A DNA stretch of 23,884 nucleotides from Lachnospiraceae bacterium (GCA_017430765.1 JAFRMI010000036.1:1-23884); one strand, 5' to 3'. Positions 5,344 through 14,513 are shown, counted from the first letter of the stretch. Made by a program: numbers and translations. The notes: generated from the letters alone by a model not told the origin.

Positions 5344-7710
5344 ATGAATGAGAAAGCACTTCACGTACTGGAATACGATAAAATCATAGGGGAACTGACA
5401 GCACGCGCTTCGTCAGAACCCGGCCGGGCTTTGTGTGCGTCCCTTCGCCCGTACGACGATCTTCCTCTCATCAGCCGCATGCAGGATGAGACGGAGGCCG
5501 CTGTCAGCAGAATTCTGAAGAAGGGGAATCTCTCTTTTGGGAATAACCGCGATGTCGGAGCCTCCTTAAAGAGACTTGAAATCGGCAGTTCCCTCGGCAT
5601 TCACGAGCTTCTGCAGATCGCGAAGCTTCTGGAAAATGCAGCACTTGTCCGCGCCTATGCCCGGCGCGACCGGGAAGATGAACCGGAAGATATCCTCACA
5701 CCGGTTTTTTCCGCCCTTGAACCTCTTACGAGGGAGGTCGCGGAAATCCGCCGTGTGATCCTCTCCGAGGAGGAAATCAGCGACAACGCCTCCCCGGCTC
5801 TCCGGCAGATCCGCCGCGGCATCCATCAGGCAGCGGAGCGCGTCCGCTCGGAGCTGACGCGGATCGTCTCCTCTTCTTCGAACTATCTGCAGGACTCCAT
5901 CATCACCATGCGGGACGGACGCTACTGCATCCCCGTAAAAAGTGAGTTTCGGACACAGGTCTCCGGCATCATGCACGATCAGAGCAAGACCGGCTCCACT
6001 GTCTATATTGAACCGTCCTCCGTCGTCCGCCTCAATAATGAGATCCGCGATCTCCAGGGCAAAGAAGCGCAGGAGATAGAGAAAATCCTGGCGGAGCTCT
6101 CCGAGATGCTCGCAGAGAAAACCGGATTCATTCGGATCAACTTTGAGACGATGCGGGAACTCGATTTCATCTTTGCCCGCGCGAAGCTGGCTCTCGAGCA
6201 AAATGCCGTAAAACCTCTGATCGGCACGGACGGCATCATCGATATCCGGCGCGCCAGGCATCCGCTTCTCCCGAAGAATACCGCGGTTCCGATCGATATC
6301 CGCCTCGGCGAGGACTATGATCTCCTCGTAATAACAGGTCCGAATACAGGCGGAAAGACGGTCTCCTTAAAAACGACCGGGCTTCTGACCCTGATGGGCC
6401 TCTCCGGGCTGCATATTCCTGCCGGGGACCGCAGCCGTATCTCCGTATTCTCGGAGGTATACGCGGACATCGGCGACGAGCAGAGCATTGAGCAGTCTCT
6501 CTCCACGTTCTCCTCGCATATGACAAATGTTGCCGAATTTCTGCGGGCAGCGGACGAACACAGCCTGGTTCTCTTCGATGAACTCGGGGCGGGCACCGAC
6601 CCTACAGAGGGCGCTGCTCTCGCTGTGGCCATCCTCGACGATCTGCGGGCGCGGGGCATCCGTACAATGGCGACCACACATTACAGTGAGATCAAGATCT
6701 ATGCTCTTCGCACACCTCGCGTACAGAACGCTTCGTGCGAGTTCAACGTAGAAACCCTCTCCCCGACCTACCGCCTGCTGATCGGCGTGCCCGGGAAGAG
6801 CAACGCTTTCGCCATCTCCCAAAAACTCGGCTTAAGTGAGGATATCCTGAATAAGGCGCATGAATATCTGAATTCCGAGGACGAGTCCTTTGAGGATGTC
6901 ATCTCCGGTCTCCAATCGGAGCGGACACAGCTCGAGAAGGAGAAGGAAGAGGCTCAAAGAGAGAGGCTTGAGGCTGAACGGCTCCGGAAAAAGCTGGAGG
7001 ACAAGGAGGCCTCGCTCTCAAAAAAACGACAGGCTCTGCTTTCCGAAACATCGGAAGAAGCAAAGAGAATTCTGCAGGAAGCCAAGGATTACGCGGACCG
7101 CACCATCAGCTGGTACGCGAAACACGGCGGCAGCTCAAAGGAGATGGAGAAGGAGCGCGATGCGCTGCGAAAGAAGATCAATGCCGTTTCCGGCAATATG
7201 CAGACGCTTTCGGACGCGGAACCGGAACGAAAGGCGCTAAGTCCCGGGGATCTGAAGATCGGAGACTCCGTAAAAGTCGTCAGCATGGGTCTCAAAGGGA
7301 CTGTGAACACACTGCCCGACGCAAAGGGCTATCTATTTGTGACGATGGGTGTCATGCGGACGAAAGTCCGCCTCGCGGACCTCATCCTCCTCGACGAGCC
7401 GGAGATCACCTCGGGAACCCTGACGAAGACAACCTCCGGGAAAGTCCGTATCTCCAAATCCTTTACGGTGTCTCCCGAGATCAACCTGCTCGGGAAAACT
7501 GTGGATGAGGCGGTCGCGGAGCTCGATAAATATCTCGATGACGCGGCCCTGGCTCACCTGACACAGGTCCGGATTGTCCACGGCAAGGGAACAGGCGCGC
7601 TTCGTGCGGGCGTACATAAATATCTTAAAAAGAACCGCCACGTCAAATCTTTCCGCCTCGGTGAATTCGGGGAAGGAGACAGCGGCGTGACGATCGCAAA
7701 GCTGCAGTAG
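5344..7710 (+). CDS. mutS2: MutS2 (ribosome-collision / anti-recombination ATPase with Smr domain)
   Basis: MutS2 family ATPases split collided ribosomes and/or suppress recombination; they lack the mismatch-reading domain of MutS. The start is placed at MNEKALHVLEYDKI because the family begins there, giving 788 residues, the usual size. No good Shine-Dalgarno is visible before it. The open frame extends upstream to 5152, with another ATG at 5254, so the start is less certain than the identity. Visible motifs are the Walker A loop TGPNTGGKT near residue 330, DIGDEQSIEQSLSTFSSHM, Walker B LVLFDELGAGTDPTEGA near 410, a long Glu/Lys/Arg-rich coiled coil (about 520-640), a KOW-like segment, and a C-terminal Smr nuclease domain with VRIVHGKGTGALR. 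It stands first in a plus-strand group with the two-component genes 80 nt downstream and ends in TAG. Confidence 0.95.
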   Translation: MNEKALHVLEYDKIIGELTARASSEPGRALCASLRPYDDLPLISRMQDETEAAVSRILKKGNLSFGNNRDVGASLKRLEIGSSLGIHELLQIAKLLENAALVRAYARRDREDEPEDILTPVFSALEPLTREVAEIRRVILSEEEISDNASPALRQIRRGIHQAAERVRSELTRIVSSSSNYLQDSIITMRDGRYCIPVKSEFRTQVSGIMHDQSKTGSTVYIEPSSVVRLNNEIRDLQGKEAQEIEKILAELSEMLAEKTGFIRINFETMRELDFIFARAKLALEQNAVKPLIGTDGIIDIRRARHPLLPKNTAVPIDIRLGEDYDLLVITGPNTGGKTVSLKTTGLLTLMGLSGLHIPAGDRSRISVFSEVYADIGDEQSIEQSLSTFSSHMTNVAEFLRAADEHSLVLFDELGAGTDPTEGAALAVAILDDLRARGIRTMATTHYSEIKIYALRTPRVQNASCEFNVETLSPTYRLLIGVPGKSNAFAISQKLGLSEDILNKAHEYLNSEDESFEDVISGLQSERTQLEKEKEEAQRERLEAERLRKKLEDKEASLSKKRQALLSETSEEAKRILQEAKDYADRTISWYAKHGGSSKEMEKERDALRKKINAVSGNMQTLSDAEPERKALSPGDLKIGDSVKVVSMGLKGTVNTLPDAKGYLFVTMGVMRTKVRLADLILLDEPEITSGTLTKTTSGKVRISKSFTVSPEINLLGKTVDEAVAELDKYLDDAALAHLTQVRIVHGKGTGALRAGVHKYLKKNRHVKSFRLGEFGEGDSGVTIAKLQ

Positions 7711-7720
7711 AAAAAGGCCG

Positions 7721-7764
7721 GTCCCGGTATTTCGGGCATCAAAATACCGGACGCATCATTTTTT
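7721..7764 (+). terminator. Possible weak terminator after mutS2
   Basis: GTCCCGGTATTT (7721-7732) pairs with AAATACCGGAC (7742-7752), leaving one bulged C. A run of six T follows only after six further bases (7759-7764). The gap weakens it as a classical terminator, so partial read-through into the response regulator is likely. Confidence 0.45.
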
Positions 7765-7789
7765 AAAGTAATCAAGGAAATTTAGGCAA

Positions 7790-8497
7790 ATGGCAAACGG
7801 ACAAAGAATTCTGATTGTTGACGATGACAGCAATATCGCTGAGCTCATCTCCCTCTATCTGACCAAGGAACTGTTTCAGACACGGGTTGCGGGGGACGGA
7901 GACGAGGCCATCAGCGTCTTTAAAACCTTCTCTCCGGACCTGGTGATCCTCGATCTCATGCTTCCCGGAAAGGATGGGTATGAAGTCTGCCGGGAGATCC
8001 GGCAGATCCGGGAAACGCCGATTATCATGCTCTCCGCCAAGGGGGAAACATTTGATAAAGTGCTGGGGCTTGAGCTTGGGGCTGACGATTATATGGTCAA
8101 ACCCTTTGACTCCAAGGAACTCGTCGCCAGAGTCAAAGCCGTTCTGCGCAGAAGCCGGTATGACGGTCTGCGGGAAAGCAAGACCGACGAGAAGGCAAGA
8201 TGTGCCTCTTATCCCGGCCTCACCGTCAATCTCTCCAACTACTCGGTTCTTTACAACGGGGAGCCGGTAGACATGCCGCCGAAAGAACTGGAGCTGCTGT
8301 ATTTTCTCGCATCACAGCCAAATCAGGTCTTTACGCGCGAGCAGCTTCTCGATCACATCTGGGGTTATGAATATGTGGGCGATACGCGAACCGTCGACGT
8401 ACACATCAAAAGACTCCGCGAAAAGATCAAGGGGGAGAATGGCTGGTCCATTGCCACAGTCTGGGGGATCGGGTACAAATTCGAAAATAAGACATGA
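7790..8497 (+). CDS. OmpR/PhoB-family response regulator
   Basis: This is a 235-residue two-component DNA-binding regulator. The receiver domain covers about 5-120, with the acidic triad IVDDD, phospho-acceptor Asp55 in LVILDLMLPGKDG, Thr/Ser in IIMLSAKG and Lys104 in VKPFDSKEL. A winged-helix trans_reg_C domain covers about 140-233, with PPKELELLYFLASQP and the recognition region DTRTVDVHIKRLREKI. An AAGGAA sequence lies before the ATG. The stop overlaps the kinase start as ATGA, so the two are translationally coupled cognate partners. The signal and regulon are unknown. Confidence 0.93.
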   Translation: MANGQRILIVDDDSNIAELISLYLTKELFQTRVAGDGDEAISVFKTFSPDLVILDLMLPGKDGYEVCREIRQIRETPIIMLSAKGETFDKVLGLELGADDYMVKPFDSKELVARVKAVLRRSRYDGLRESKTDEKARCASYPGLTVNLSNYSVLYNGEPVDMPPKELELLYFLASQPNQVFTREQLLDHIWGYEYVGDTRTVDVHIKRLREKIKGENGWSIATVWGIGYKFENKT

Positions 8498-9906
8498 TAA
8501 ATCGGCTGTTTTCAAAATTTATACTGACATATGCGGCCCTCGCTCTCATCGGGTTTTTCGTGATCGCAACCCTGGGAAGCGTGCTTGTTGAGCGCACCCT
8601 CGTGGAGAACCGGGCAACGCAGTATTACCGGCAGGCGGGATTGCTGAGCGATGTATGCGCGGATACGCTCTCCTCGCGGACTAAGACGCTTGACAATCTT
8701 TTCAATGAACTGACAGTCATTGCCAAGGGCAGTTCCGCCGATATCCGGATTATTGACACGGCCGGAAGAGAGATCATCAATACCGCATCCTCCTTAAAAA
8801 CGGAGGAACCTGACCGGATCCCCGGCTTTGACTTCGCGAATTTCGGACCGGGTTATTACGAGATCGGGACATTTTTCAGTATGTATGAGAGCGATCACCT
8901 CTGTGTCCTCGTGCCGCTCACGGAGCAGCTCCGCACAACCGGGTACATCGCCATATGCGGTTCCATGGCGCCCCTCTGGGCGGAAAGGGACCGGGTTCTC
9001 CGGAACATTTATACCGTCTCGGCCGTTATATTCGTCCTCTCTTTGTTTGTTCTTTTCCTGCTCTTTTTTACTGTCATATCTCCGCTTCGAAAGATCACGA
9101 GCGGCGTCAAGGAATTCGCGTCCGGCAATCTGGCGCACAGAATCTCCGTCCCCTTCCAGGACGAGATGGGATATCTGGCGGATTCCATGAATTATATGGC
9201 GGACGAGCTCAAGAAAACCAGTGATTACCAGCGGATTTTTATCTCCAACGTCAGCCACGATTTCCGCTCCCCCCTGACTTCCATCAAAGGGTTCACGGAG
9301 GCCATGATGGACGGCACCATTCCGCCGGAGATGCATGAGCGGTATCTGGGCATCATTGCGGGAGAAGTGGAGAGACTGGAGAAGCTGACATCCGGTATTC
9401 TGAGCCTCAATGACATGGATCAGAGCAAGGTCATTTTGAACCAGTCCGTTTTTGATATCAATGAAGTGCTGAAGAAAACAGCCGCCGTCTTCGAGGGCTC
9501 CTGCAGAAAGAAGAAGATCTCCATTGACCTCGTCCTGAGCGGCGACCATCTTCCGGTCAAAGCGGACCGCGAAAAGATCGAACAGGTCATCTATAACCTT
9601 CTGGACAACGCGATCAAATTCAGCGGCAGGGACAGCACGATCCGGCTGGAGACCTCCGAGCGCTTCGGAAAGTGTTATGTTTCCGTAAAAGACGAAGGCT
9701 GCGGGATTCCGGCAGGAGAGCTGACCTCCGTGTGGGACCGCTTCTATAAGGGAGATAGTTCGAGAGGAAAGGACAGGCGCGGAACCGGTCTCGGTCTCTC
9801 CATCGCGAAGGAGATCATCTCGGCTCACGGGCAGAACATCAGTGTCATCAGCACCGAGGGCGTCGGGACGGAGTTTTATTTTACGCTGAATATCGTGGAA
9901 GAATAA
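8494..9906 (+). CDS. Sensor histidine kinase (HAMP, HisKA, HATPase_c)
   Basis: The 470-residue membrane kinase is partnered with the preceding regulator. Transmembrane segment 1 is about 8-31, an extracytoplasmic sensory region is about 32-170, and transmembrane segment 2 is about 172-195. HAMP follows (about 196-248). HisKA contains the phospho-accepting His255 in NVSHDFRSPLTSIKGF. The ATP-binding domain has the N box NLLDNAIKFS, G1 DEGCGIP, F box DRFYKGDSS and G2 GTGLGLSIAKEI. The arrangement resembles PhoR/ResE-type kinases. It starts within the regulator stop (ATGA). Its last 26 nt overlap, tail to tail, the end of the minus-strand AIR-synthase-like gene. Confidence 0.94.
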   Translation: MINRLFSKFILTYAALALIGFFVIATLGSVLVERTLVENRATQYYRQAGLLSDVCADTLSSRTKTLDNLFNELTVIAKGSSADIRIIDTAGREIINTASSLKTEEPDRIPGFDFANFGPGYYEIGTFFSMYESDHLCVLVPLTEQLRTTGYIAICGSMAPLWAERDRVLRNIYTVSAVIFVLSLFVLFLLFFTVISPLRKITSGVKEFASGNLAHRISVPFQDEMGYLADSMNYMADELKKTSDYQRIFISNVSHDFRSPLTSIKGFTEAMMDGTIPPEMHERYLGIIAGEVERLEKLTSGILSLNDMDQSKVILNQSVFDINEVLKKTAAVFEGSCRKKKISIDLVLSGDHLPVKADREKIEQVIYNLLDNAIKFSGRDSTIRLETSERFGKCYVSVKDEGCGIPAGELTSVWDRFYKGDSSRGKDRRGTGLGLSIAKEIISAHGQNISVISTEGVGTEFYFTLNIVEE

Positions 9907-10471
9907 GGGGCGGCGGAATCAGTTTCCGCAGCTCCTCTTTTTGGGGACGGTCCAGATACCGCGTGTGGGACGGATAACGAAGAAGCCGGGCGGGGCCGTC
10001 TGTCAGGATGCCGACGGGTGCTGCCTCTATTCCCTGCTTTCTGAACAGAAAGGCGAGCGAATAGGCGTCAGCAGAAGCGATGAGAAGCATCCCGCCAGAC
10101 AGGGCATAGTACGGATTCAGGTCGAAGTATTCGCAGATCTCAACGGTCTCCTGGCGGATCGGAAGTGCTGCGGCATCGATCTCCATACCGCATTTAAGTT
10201 CCTCTCCCATCTCCCAGAGGGCGGAAAAGAGGCCGCCTTCCCCCGGATGGAAGATCCGGTTTCCGCCCGCCTCTTCCGCGATGCGGGCCGCCATCTCCAT
10301 ATCGGCGAAGGATGCTTTTGCCCGCTCTGCAAATCCCATCTTTCTCCCATCAAAAAAAGAGGGGAATTCCGCGCGGAGTTCCTCCTCATACTGCAGGGAA
10401 AGGACAGCAGCCGCCTCGAGGGCTGCCGACCCTGCAGTCAGAATTGATCCTTTGGTTTGACCGCTTTTCAT
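9881..10471 (-). CDS. Stand-alone AIR-synthase C-terminal domain protein (HypE/PurM-like, N-terminal half absent)
   Basis: The 196-residue product aligns by eye with the C-terminal half of the AIR synthase-related (PurM/HypE/ThiL fold) proteins found in Clostridia. It has SILTAGSAALEAAAV, HPGEGGLFSALWEMGEEL, IDAAALPIRQETVEICEYF and LSGGMLLIASA. The family's N-terminal ATP/Mg-binding half, normally about 130-150 residues with acidic GEDAA-type motifs, is missing. The start is taken at the ATG overlapping the stop of the 32-residue membrane peptide (ATGA); no Shine-Dalgarno precedes it, so coupling is expected. The longer open frame upstream reads through that small gene in another frame and was rejected. 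It may be a genuine half-length protein or the remnant of a truncation; ATP-dependent catalysis seems unlikely. Confidence 0.7.
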   Translation of the reverse strand: MKSGQTKGSILTAGSAALEAAAVLSLQYEEELRAEFPSFFDGRKMGFAERAKASFADMEMAARIAEEAGGNRIFHPGEGGLFSALWEMGEELKCGMEIDAAALPIRQETVEICEYFDLNPYYALSGGMLLIASADAYSLAFLFRKQGIEAAPVGILTDGPARLLRYPSHTRYLDRPQKEELRKLIPPPLILPRYSA

Positions 10472-10566
10472 GAAACAGCCGGAGCGATCATGGAAAGAAT
10501 CATCGTGAGCGCAATCACAACCGCGATGATTGCGATGACGATCTTCTGTGTCTTTCGATTCATCAT
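10468..10566 (-). CDS. 32-residue single-pass membrane peptide
   Basis: The ORF runs from the ATG at 10566 (or the adjacent ATG at 10563) to TGA at 10468. GGAGAA lies about 9 nt before the first ATG. The product has a polar, basic start (MMNRKTQK) followed by a continuous hydrophobic stretch of about 20 residues (IVIAIIAVVIALTMILSMIA) and a short tail. This makes a plausible N-in single-spanning peptide. The stop overlaps the next gene's ATG as ATGA, consistent with coupled translation. It follows dnaB by 89 nt. I do not recognise the family with confidence; short hypothetical membrane peptides of this size are common in Firmicutes. Confidence 0.65.
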   Translation of the reverse strand: MMNRKTQKIVIAIIAVVIALTMILSMIAPAVS

Positions 10567-10655
10567 AACAGTTCTTCTCCATTGGTATTAACAGGTGTGT
10601 ATTACGATTCCGCTTCGATCCGCCGGCAATGACCGGGCTGCCCCTTCGAAAGGTA

Positions 10656-12017
10656 TCAGGAGCGTCCCTGTCCTCTCCTCTCATCCTGCTTTTTAATGTT
10701 CCTGAACATGGTATACTCAGGCAGCCAGACCAGCTTGATCGTGCCGATCGGGCCGTTTCTCTGCTTGGCGATTATGACCTCGGCAACATTTTTTTCTTCT
10801 GCGTCTTTGTGATAGTAATCGTCGCGGTATATAAACATCACGACATCCGCGTCCTGTTCGATCGCGCCGGATTCCCGGAGGTCCGAGAGCATCGGCCGGT
10901 GATCCTCGCGCATCTCCACTCCGCGGTTGAGCTGCGAAAGTGCGACAATCGGTATATTCAGTTCCCTCGCCAGCGACTTCAGGGCCCTGGAAATGTCGGA
11001 GATCTCCTGCTGGCGGTTTTCCCCGGTCCGTCCTCCTCCCGCCATCAGCTGCAGGTAATCAATGAATATGATCTCAATACCTGCTTCCAGCTTATACTTT
11101 CTGGCTTTCGAGCGGAATTCCTGCAGGGTGATGCCCGGCGTATCATCGATGATCAGGCCGGAATTCGCGATGATGCCGGAGGCCTCAACAACCTTGGACC
11201 ACTCGTCATCCGAAAGTTTTCCGGTTCTGATCTTCGCGGAATCCACACGCGACTCCAGGGAAATCAGGCGGTTCATCAGCTGCTCAGCGGACATCTCCAG
11301 GGAGAAAAGGGCACATGGCCGCATTTCCCGAAATGCCATATATTCCGCGATATTGAGCACAAGAGCCGTCTTTCCCATCGATGGCCGCGCTGCGATCAGG
11401 ATGAAATCCGAGTTCTGGAATCCGGACGTCTTGTAATCGAGATCCGTAAACCCCGTCGGAAGCCCCGTGACCGTTCCTTTGGCTTTGGAGGCAGCAGAGA
11501 TCGCTTCAAGCGTGTTGTAAACTACATCCCGGATCGGCGTAAAGCGGTCGGCTGCCCTTTGCTGAAGGACCGAAAACACCTCTTTTTCGGCGTGGTCGAG
11601 GATCTGCTCGGTTTCGCCCTGGCCGCGGTAGCACTCCTCTTCAATGCTCTGCGAGACGGAGATCAGCCGGCGGAGAGTCGCCTTCTCCCGCACAATTTTC
11701 GCGTACTCCCTGACATTGGCGGACGTCGGGACCGAAGTGAGGATCTCTCTTACGAAGGTCATATTCGTCAGTTCCTCCGGCAGATCCTTCCTGCCGAGCG
11801 CATCGCGGAGCGTGACAAGATCGATCGGCTTCCCGGCATCCTCGAGCTCTTTCATTGTCTCAAAGACAGCTCCCATCCGCCGGTCATAGAAATCGTCCTT
11901 TGTGAGGATTTCGAGCGCAGCGACGACCGCGTCGCTGCTCATCAGCATGGAGCCGACGACGGACTTCTCCGCCTCGTCGCTGTGTGGGGGGATCCGTCTG
12001 ATCAGTGCTTCTTCCAT
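10656..12017 (-). CDS. dnaB: Replicative DNA helicase DnaB
   Basis: This is the hexameric replication-fork helicase. At 453 residues it has the usual length and carries no intein. The N-terminal domain covers about 5-105 (PPHSDEAEKSVVGSML). The RecA-like motor starts near 180, with TGLPTGFTDLD, Walker A ARPSMGKTAL (210-219), Walker B IIFIDYLQLM, and H3/H4 motifs including IVALSQLNR and LSDLRESGAIEQDADVV. The ATG overlaps the rplI stop by one base, the conserved rplI-dnaB arrangement of Firmicutes. It is followed by the 32-residue membrane peptide and the AIR-synthase-like gene on the same strand. Confidence 0.97.
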   Translation of the reverse strand: MEEALIRRIPPHSDEAEKSVVGSMLMSSDAVVAALEILTKDDFYDRRMGAVFETMKELEDAGKPIDLVTLRDALGRKDLPEELTNMTFVREILTSVPTSANVREYAKIVREKATLRRLISVSQSIEEECYRGQGETEQILDHAEKEVFSVLQQRAADRFTPIRDVVYNTLEAISAASKAKGTVTGLPTGFTDLDYKTSGFQNSDFILIAARPSMGKTALVLNIAEYMAFREMRPCALFSLEMSAEQLMNRLISLESRVDSAKIRTGKLSDDEWSKVVEASGIIANSGLIIDDTPGITLQEFRSKARKYKLEAGIEIIFIDYLQLMAGGGRTGENRQQEISDISRALKSLARELNIPIVALSQLNRGVEMREDHRPMLSDLRESGAIEQDADVVMFIYRDDYYHKDAEEKNVAEVIIAKQRNGPIGTIKLVWLPEYTMFRNIKKQDERRGQGRS

Positions 12018-12463
12018 CAGGCTTCCTTTACATTGACCTTAAGCTGGGCGGTGACCTTCGGATGAAGTTTCACCGGCACTTCCGCAGTTCCGAGTTCTTT
12101 AAGAGGAGAGGCGAGCAGCAGCTTCTTCTTGTCGATCTCAAGTCCGATCTGCGCTTTCGCTGCTTCCGCGATCTCTTTGGCGGAGACGGAGCCGAATACG
12201 CGGCCGCCGCTTCCGACCTTTATGGACACTTCCACTGTCTCCTTCTCGATCTTCTCCTTCGGTTCCTCCGCAGCGGCAAGCTGGGACGCGGCCACCCTGG
12301 CCTCCCCTCGTTTTTTCGCCGCCAGGTCCTTCATATTTCCGTCCGTTGCCGCAACTGCGAGTTTTTTCGGAAACAGCATATTGCGGGCGTACCCGTCGCT
12401 TGCATTCACGACATCACCCTTTTTGCCAAGAGACTTCACGTCTTCAAGCAATATGACTTTCAT
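12017..12463 (-). CDS. rplI: 50S ribosomal protein L9
   Basis: L9 binds 23S rRNA at the base of the L1 stalk and affects frame maintenance. The 148 residues show the signature N-terminal domain MKVILLEDVKSLGKKGD and GYARNMLFPKKLA, a connecting helix rich in Ala/Glu/Lys, and the C-terminal domain (FGSVSAKEIAEA). The ATG lies inside the last 20 nt of gdpP, whose coding sequence also supplies the GGAAGGAGAT ribosome-binding site. The stop overlaps the dnaB start by one base. The three genes are therefore a tightly coupled unit. Confidence 0.97.
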   Translation of the reverse strand: MKVILLEDVKSLGKKGDVVNASDGYARNMLFPKKLAVAATDGNMKDLAAKKRGEARVAASQLAAAEEPKEKIEKETVEVSIKVGSGGRVFGSVSAKEIAEAAKAQIGLEIDKKKLLLASPLKELGTAEVPVKLHPKVTAQLKVNVKEA

Positions 12464-14513
12464 ATGAGATATCTCCTTCCTCTTTCATCTCCCGGATCGT
12501 GCGCTTCAGCAGATCCTTCGCCTCCTCAACGGTATAGTCGACCAGCTGTGCACCTGCCATATTCAGGTGCCCGCCGCCGCCAAGGCGCTCCATGATCAGC
12601 TGCACATTGAATTCATCGATTGCGCGGGCACTGATATAGATCTGCCCGTTATGGTCCGTCAGGACAAATGTGGCGCGGATCCCTGTCACATTGAGCAGCT
12701 CATTAGCTGCCTGTGCCGCCACGACAGTCGGGGATCGAAGGCCCTCCGCCTCACAGACCGAAATCGCAAAGATCTGCTCATAGATTTCCGCATCCGCGAC
12801 GGTCTTCGCCTTCGCGCGGCAGTCCTCCATATCATCCCGGAACATCTTGCGCACTCTCGTTATATCCGCCCCGTGCCTTCTGAGATACGCGGCCGCTTCG
12901 AACGTGCGGACGCCGGTTCTCGTCACAAAATTATTGGTATCCACAATGATCCCGGCATACATCGCGTCCGCTTCCAGGCTTCTGAGCCGCAAATCCTCGT
13001 GAAAATACTGCAGGATCTCCGCGACCATTTCGCAGGCACTTGATGCATACGGCTCTATATATGACAGAACCGCATTCTGGATCCGGTCATCTCCCTGCCT
13101 GTGATGGTCCAGAACAACGATGGAATTCGTCCTCTCCAGTAATTCACTGCAGGAAGTATACCCCGCCTTATTCGTATCAACAACCACGAGAACCGTATCA
13201 GGACCGGTCAGCTCCATGGCACGCTCCCGGTCCACGAACATCTCCTTCTCATACTCGGGATCCGCGCGGAACCCCTCGATCACCGGGGTGAGCGAGACAT
13301 CCAGATCATCCGCGACAATATGTGTGGGCTTCCCCACCGCTTTCGCCGCGCGGTAAATCCCGATCGCGGCGCCCAGGGCGTCGATATCCGTAATCTTGTG
13401 TCCCATGACAACGAGACGCGACTTACTGTCGATGATTTCCTGCAGGGCGTGCGCTTTCACGCGGGCTTTGACACGCGTCATCTTCTCCGTGGATTCCGAT
13501 TTGCCGCCGAAAAACCGCGTCCGTACGCCGTCCTGCACCACCGCCTGGTCGCCGCCTCTCCCCAGTGCGAGGTCGAGGGCCGTCCGGGATGTCTCTGCAT
13601 TCTGCAGAAATGAATCCGCTCCGAAGCCGATTCCGATTGACACCGTCAATTCCATGTCATTACCGAGATTGACCGTCTTCACATCGTCAAGGATCGGGAA
13701 GCGCTTTTCTTCACACACATCGAGAGACCGCTTCCGCATGACGAAAAAGTATCTCTCCGATGACTGCTTGCGGATAATACCGTCCAGATCGCTGAAAAAT
13801 CTCCGGATCTTCCGCTCCACAAGTGCGAGCAGAAGCGATTTCCGGACGTCCTCCACGCCCTCCATCGCCTCTTCGTAGTTGTCCAGCGTCAGAAGACCGC
13901 AGACCATCTGGCTTTGATCTTTCTCACGAAGAAGCGTCCGAAGTTCCGTTTCGTCGAAGAGGCACACCTCTATCAGAAACGAATTATCTTCCGGGATAAT
14001 CACATCCTCGTCCTGAAGCACTTCATCCGAATAGATCTGCCTGATTACGGCGTTATAGATCCGGCCGTCCTTCTCGACATCACATCTGCCGCCCCCGTCT
14101 CTCCCAAAGAGCTCTTCCTCGGTGATCTCACTGAACAGACCCGTGATCTTTCCGTGATAATTCCGGTCTTTCCCGGTAAGAGACAGGCACGCCTCATTCA
14201 TCCAGAGAACATTTCCGTCATCGTCCAGAAGAATATAGGGAAGAGACAGCTCTTCCAGGATCTTTTTCTGCATCTGGCTGTAATGGTCCGCGGAAGTGAT
14301 CATTTCCTGCAGTAGAGCGGGACCTCCCCGGATATAGAGGAGGAAAACAATGACCGCGTAGAGTGAGCCGAACATAAGGGCAAGAACGCACGCCTGTACT
14401 CCCTCGGTCAAAAACAGTATGAATGCAAGGACCGCCCACAGGATAACCAATGCGAGCGGCCATCTCAGATAGCTCTGATATTGTCCGGTGACTTTAAGCT
14501 TATTCATGGTCAT
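12444..14513 (-). CDS. gdpP: Cyclic-di-AMP phosphodiesterase GdpP
   Basis: GdpP hydrolyses c-di-AMP to pApA and so influences potassium/osmotic balance and wall stress. The 689-residue protein has two membrane segments (about 18-36 and 40-61), a PAS-like domain (about 85-180), a degenerate GGDEF domain (about 200-330) and a DHH/DHHA1 catalytic module. The module has GHKITDIDALGAA at 371-383, VVVDTN at 443-448, DHH at 469-471, GIIVDTNNF and the C-terminal LGGGGHLNMAG motif. The exact start is uncertain (ATG 14513 or 14507) because the upstream Shine-Dalgarno is weak. It follows the sugar kinase by 16 nt and overlaps rplI by 20 nt. Confidence 0.95.
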   Translation of the reverse strand: MTMNKLKVTGQYQSYLRWPLALVILWAVLAFILFLTEGVQACVLALMFGSLYAVIVFLLYIRGGPALLQEMITSADHYSQMQKKILEELSLPYILLDDDGNVLWMNEACLSLTGKDRNYHGKITGLFSEITEEELFGRDGGGRCDVEKDGRIYNAVIRQIYSDEVLQDEDVIIPEDNSFLIEVCLFDETELRTLLREKDQSQMVCGLLTLDNYEEAMEGVEDVRKSLLLALVERKIRRFFSDLDGIIRKQSSERYFFVMRKRSLDVCEEKRFPILDDVKTVNLGNDMELTVSIGIGFGADSFLQNAETSRTALDLALGRGGDQAVVQDGVRTRFFGGKSESTEKMTRVKARVKAHALQEIIDSKSRLVVMGHKITDIDALGAAIGIYRAAKAVGKPTHIVADDLDVSLTPVIEGFRADPEYEKEMFVDRERAMELTGPDTVLVVVDTNKAGYTSCSELLERTNSIVVLDHHRQGDDRIQNAVLSYIEPYASSACEMVAEILQYFHEDLRLRSLEADAMYAGIIVDTNNFVTRTGVRTFEAAAYLRRHGADITRVRKMFRDDMEDCRAKAKTVADAEIYEQIFAISVCEAEGLRSPTVVAAQAANELLNVTGIRATFVLTDHNGQIYISARAIDEFNVQLIMERLGGGGHLNMAGAQLVDYTVEEAKDLLKRTIREMKEEGDISYESHIA

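Noticed and set aside
10472..10684. N-terminal extension of the AIR-synthase-like frame, with His/Arg/Asp-rich residues
   Set aside because: It overlaps the dnaB end and reads through the 32-residue membrane-peptide gene in another frame. It shows no family similarity, and the ATGA-coupled ATG at 10471 fits the domain start.
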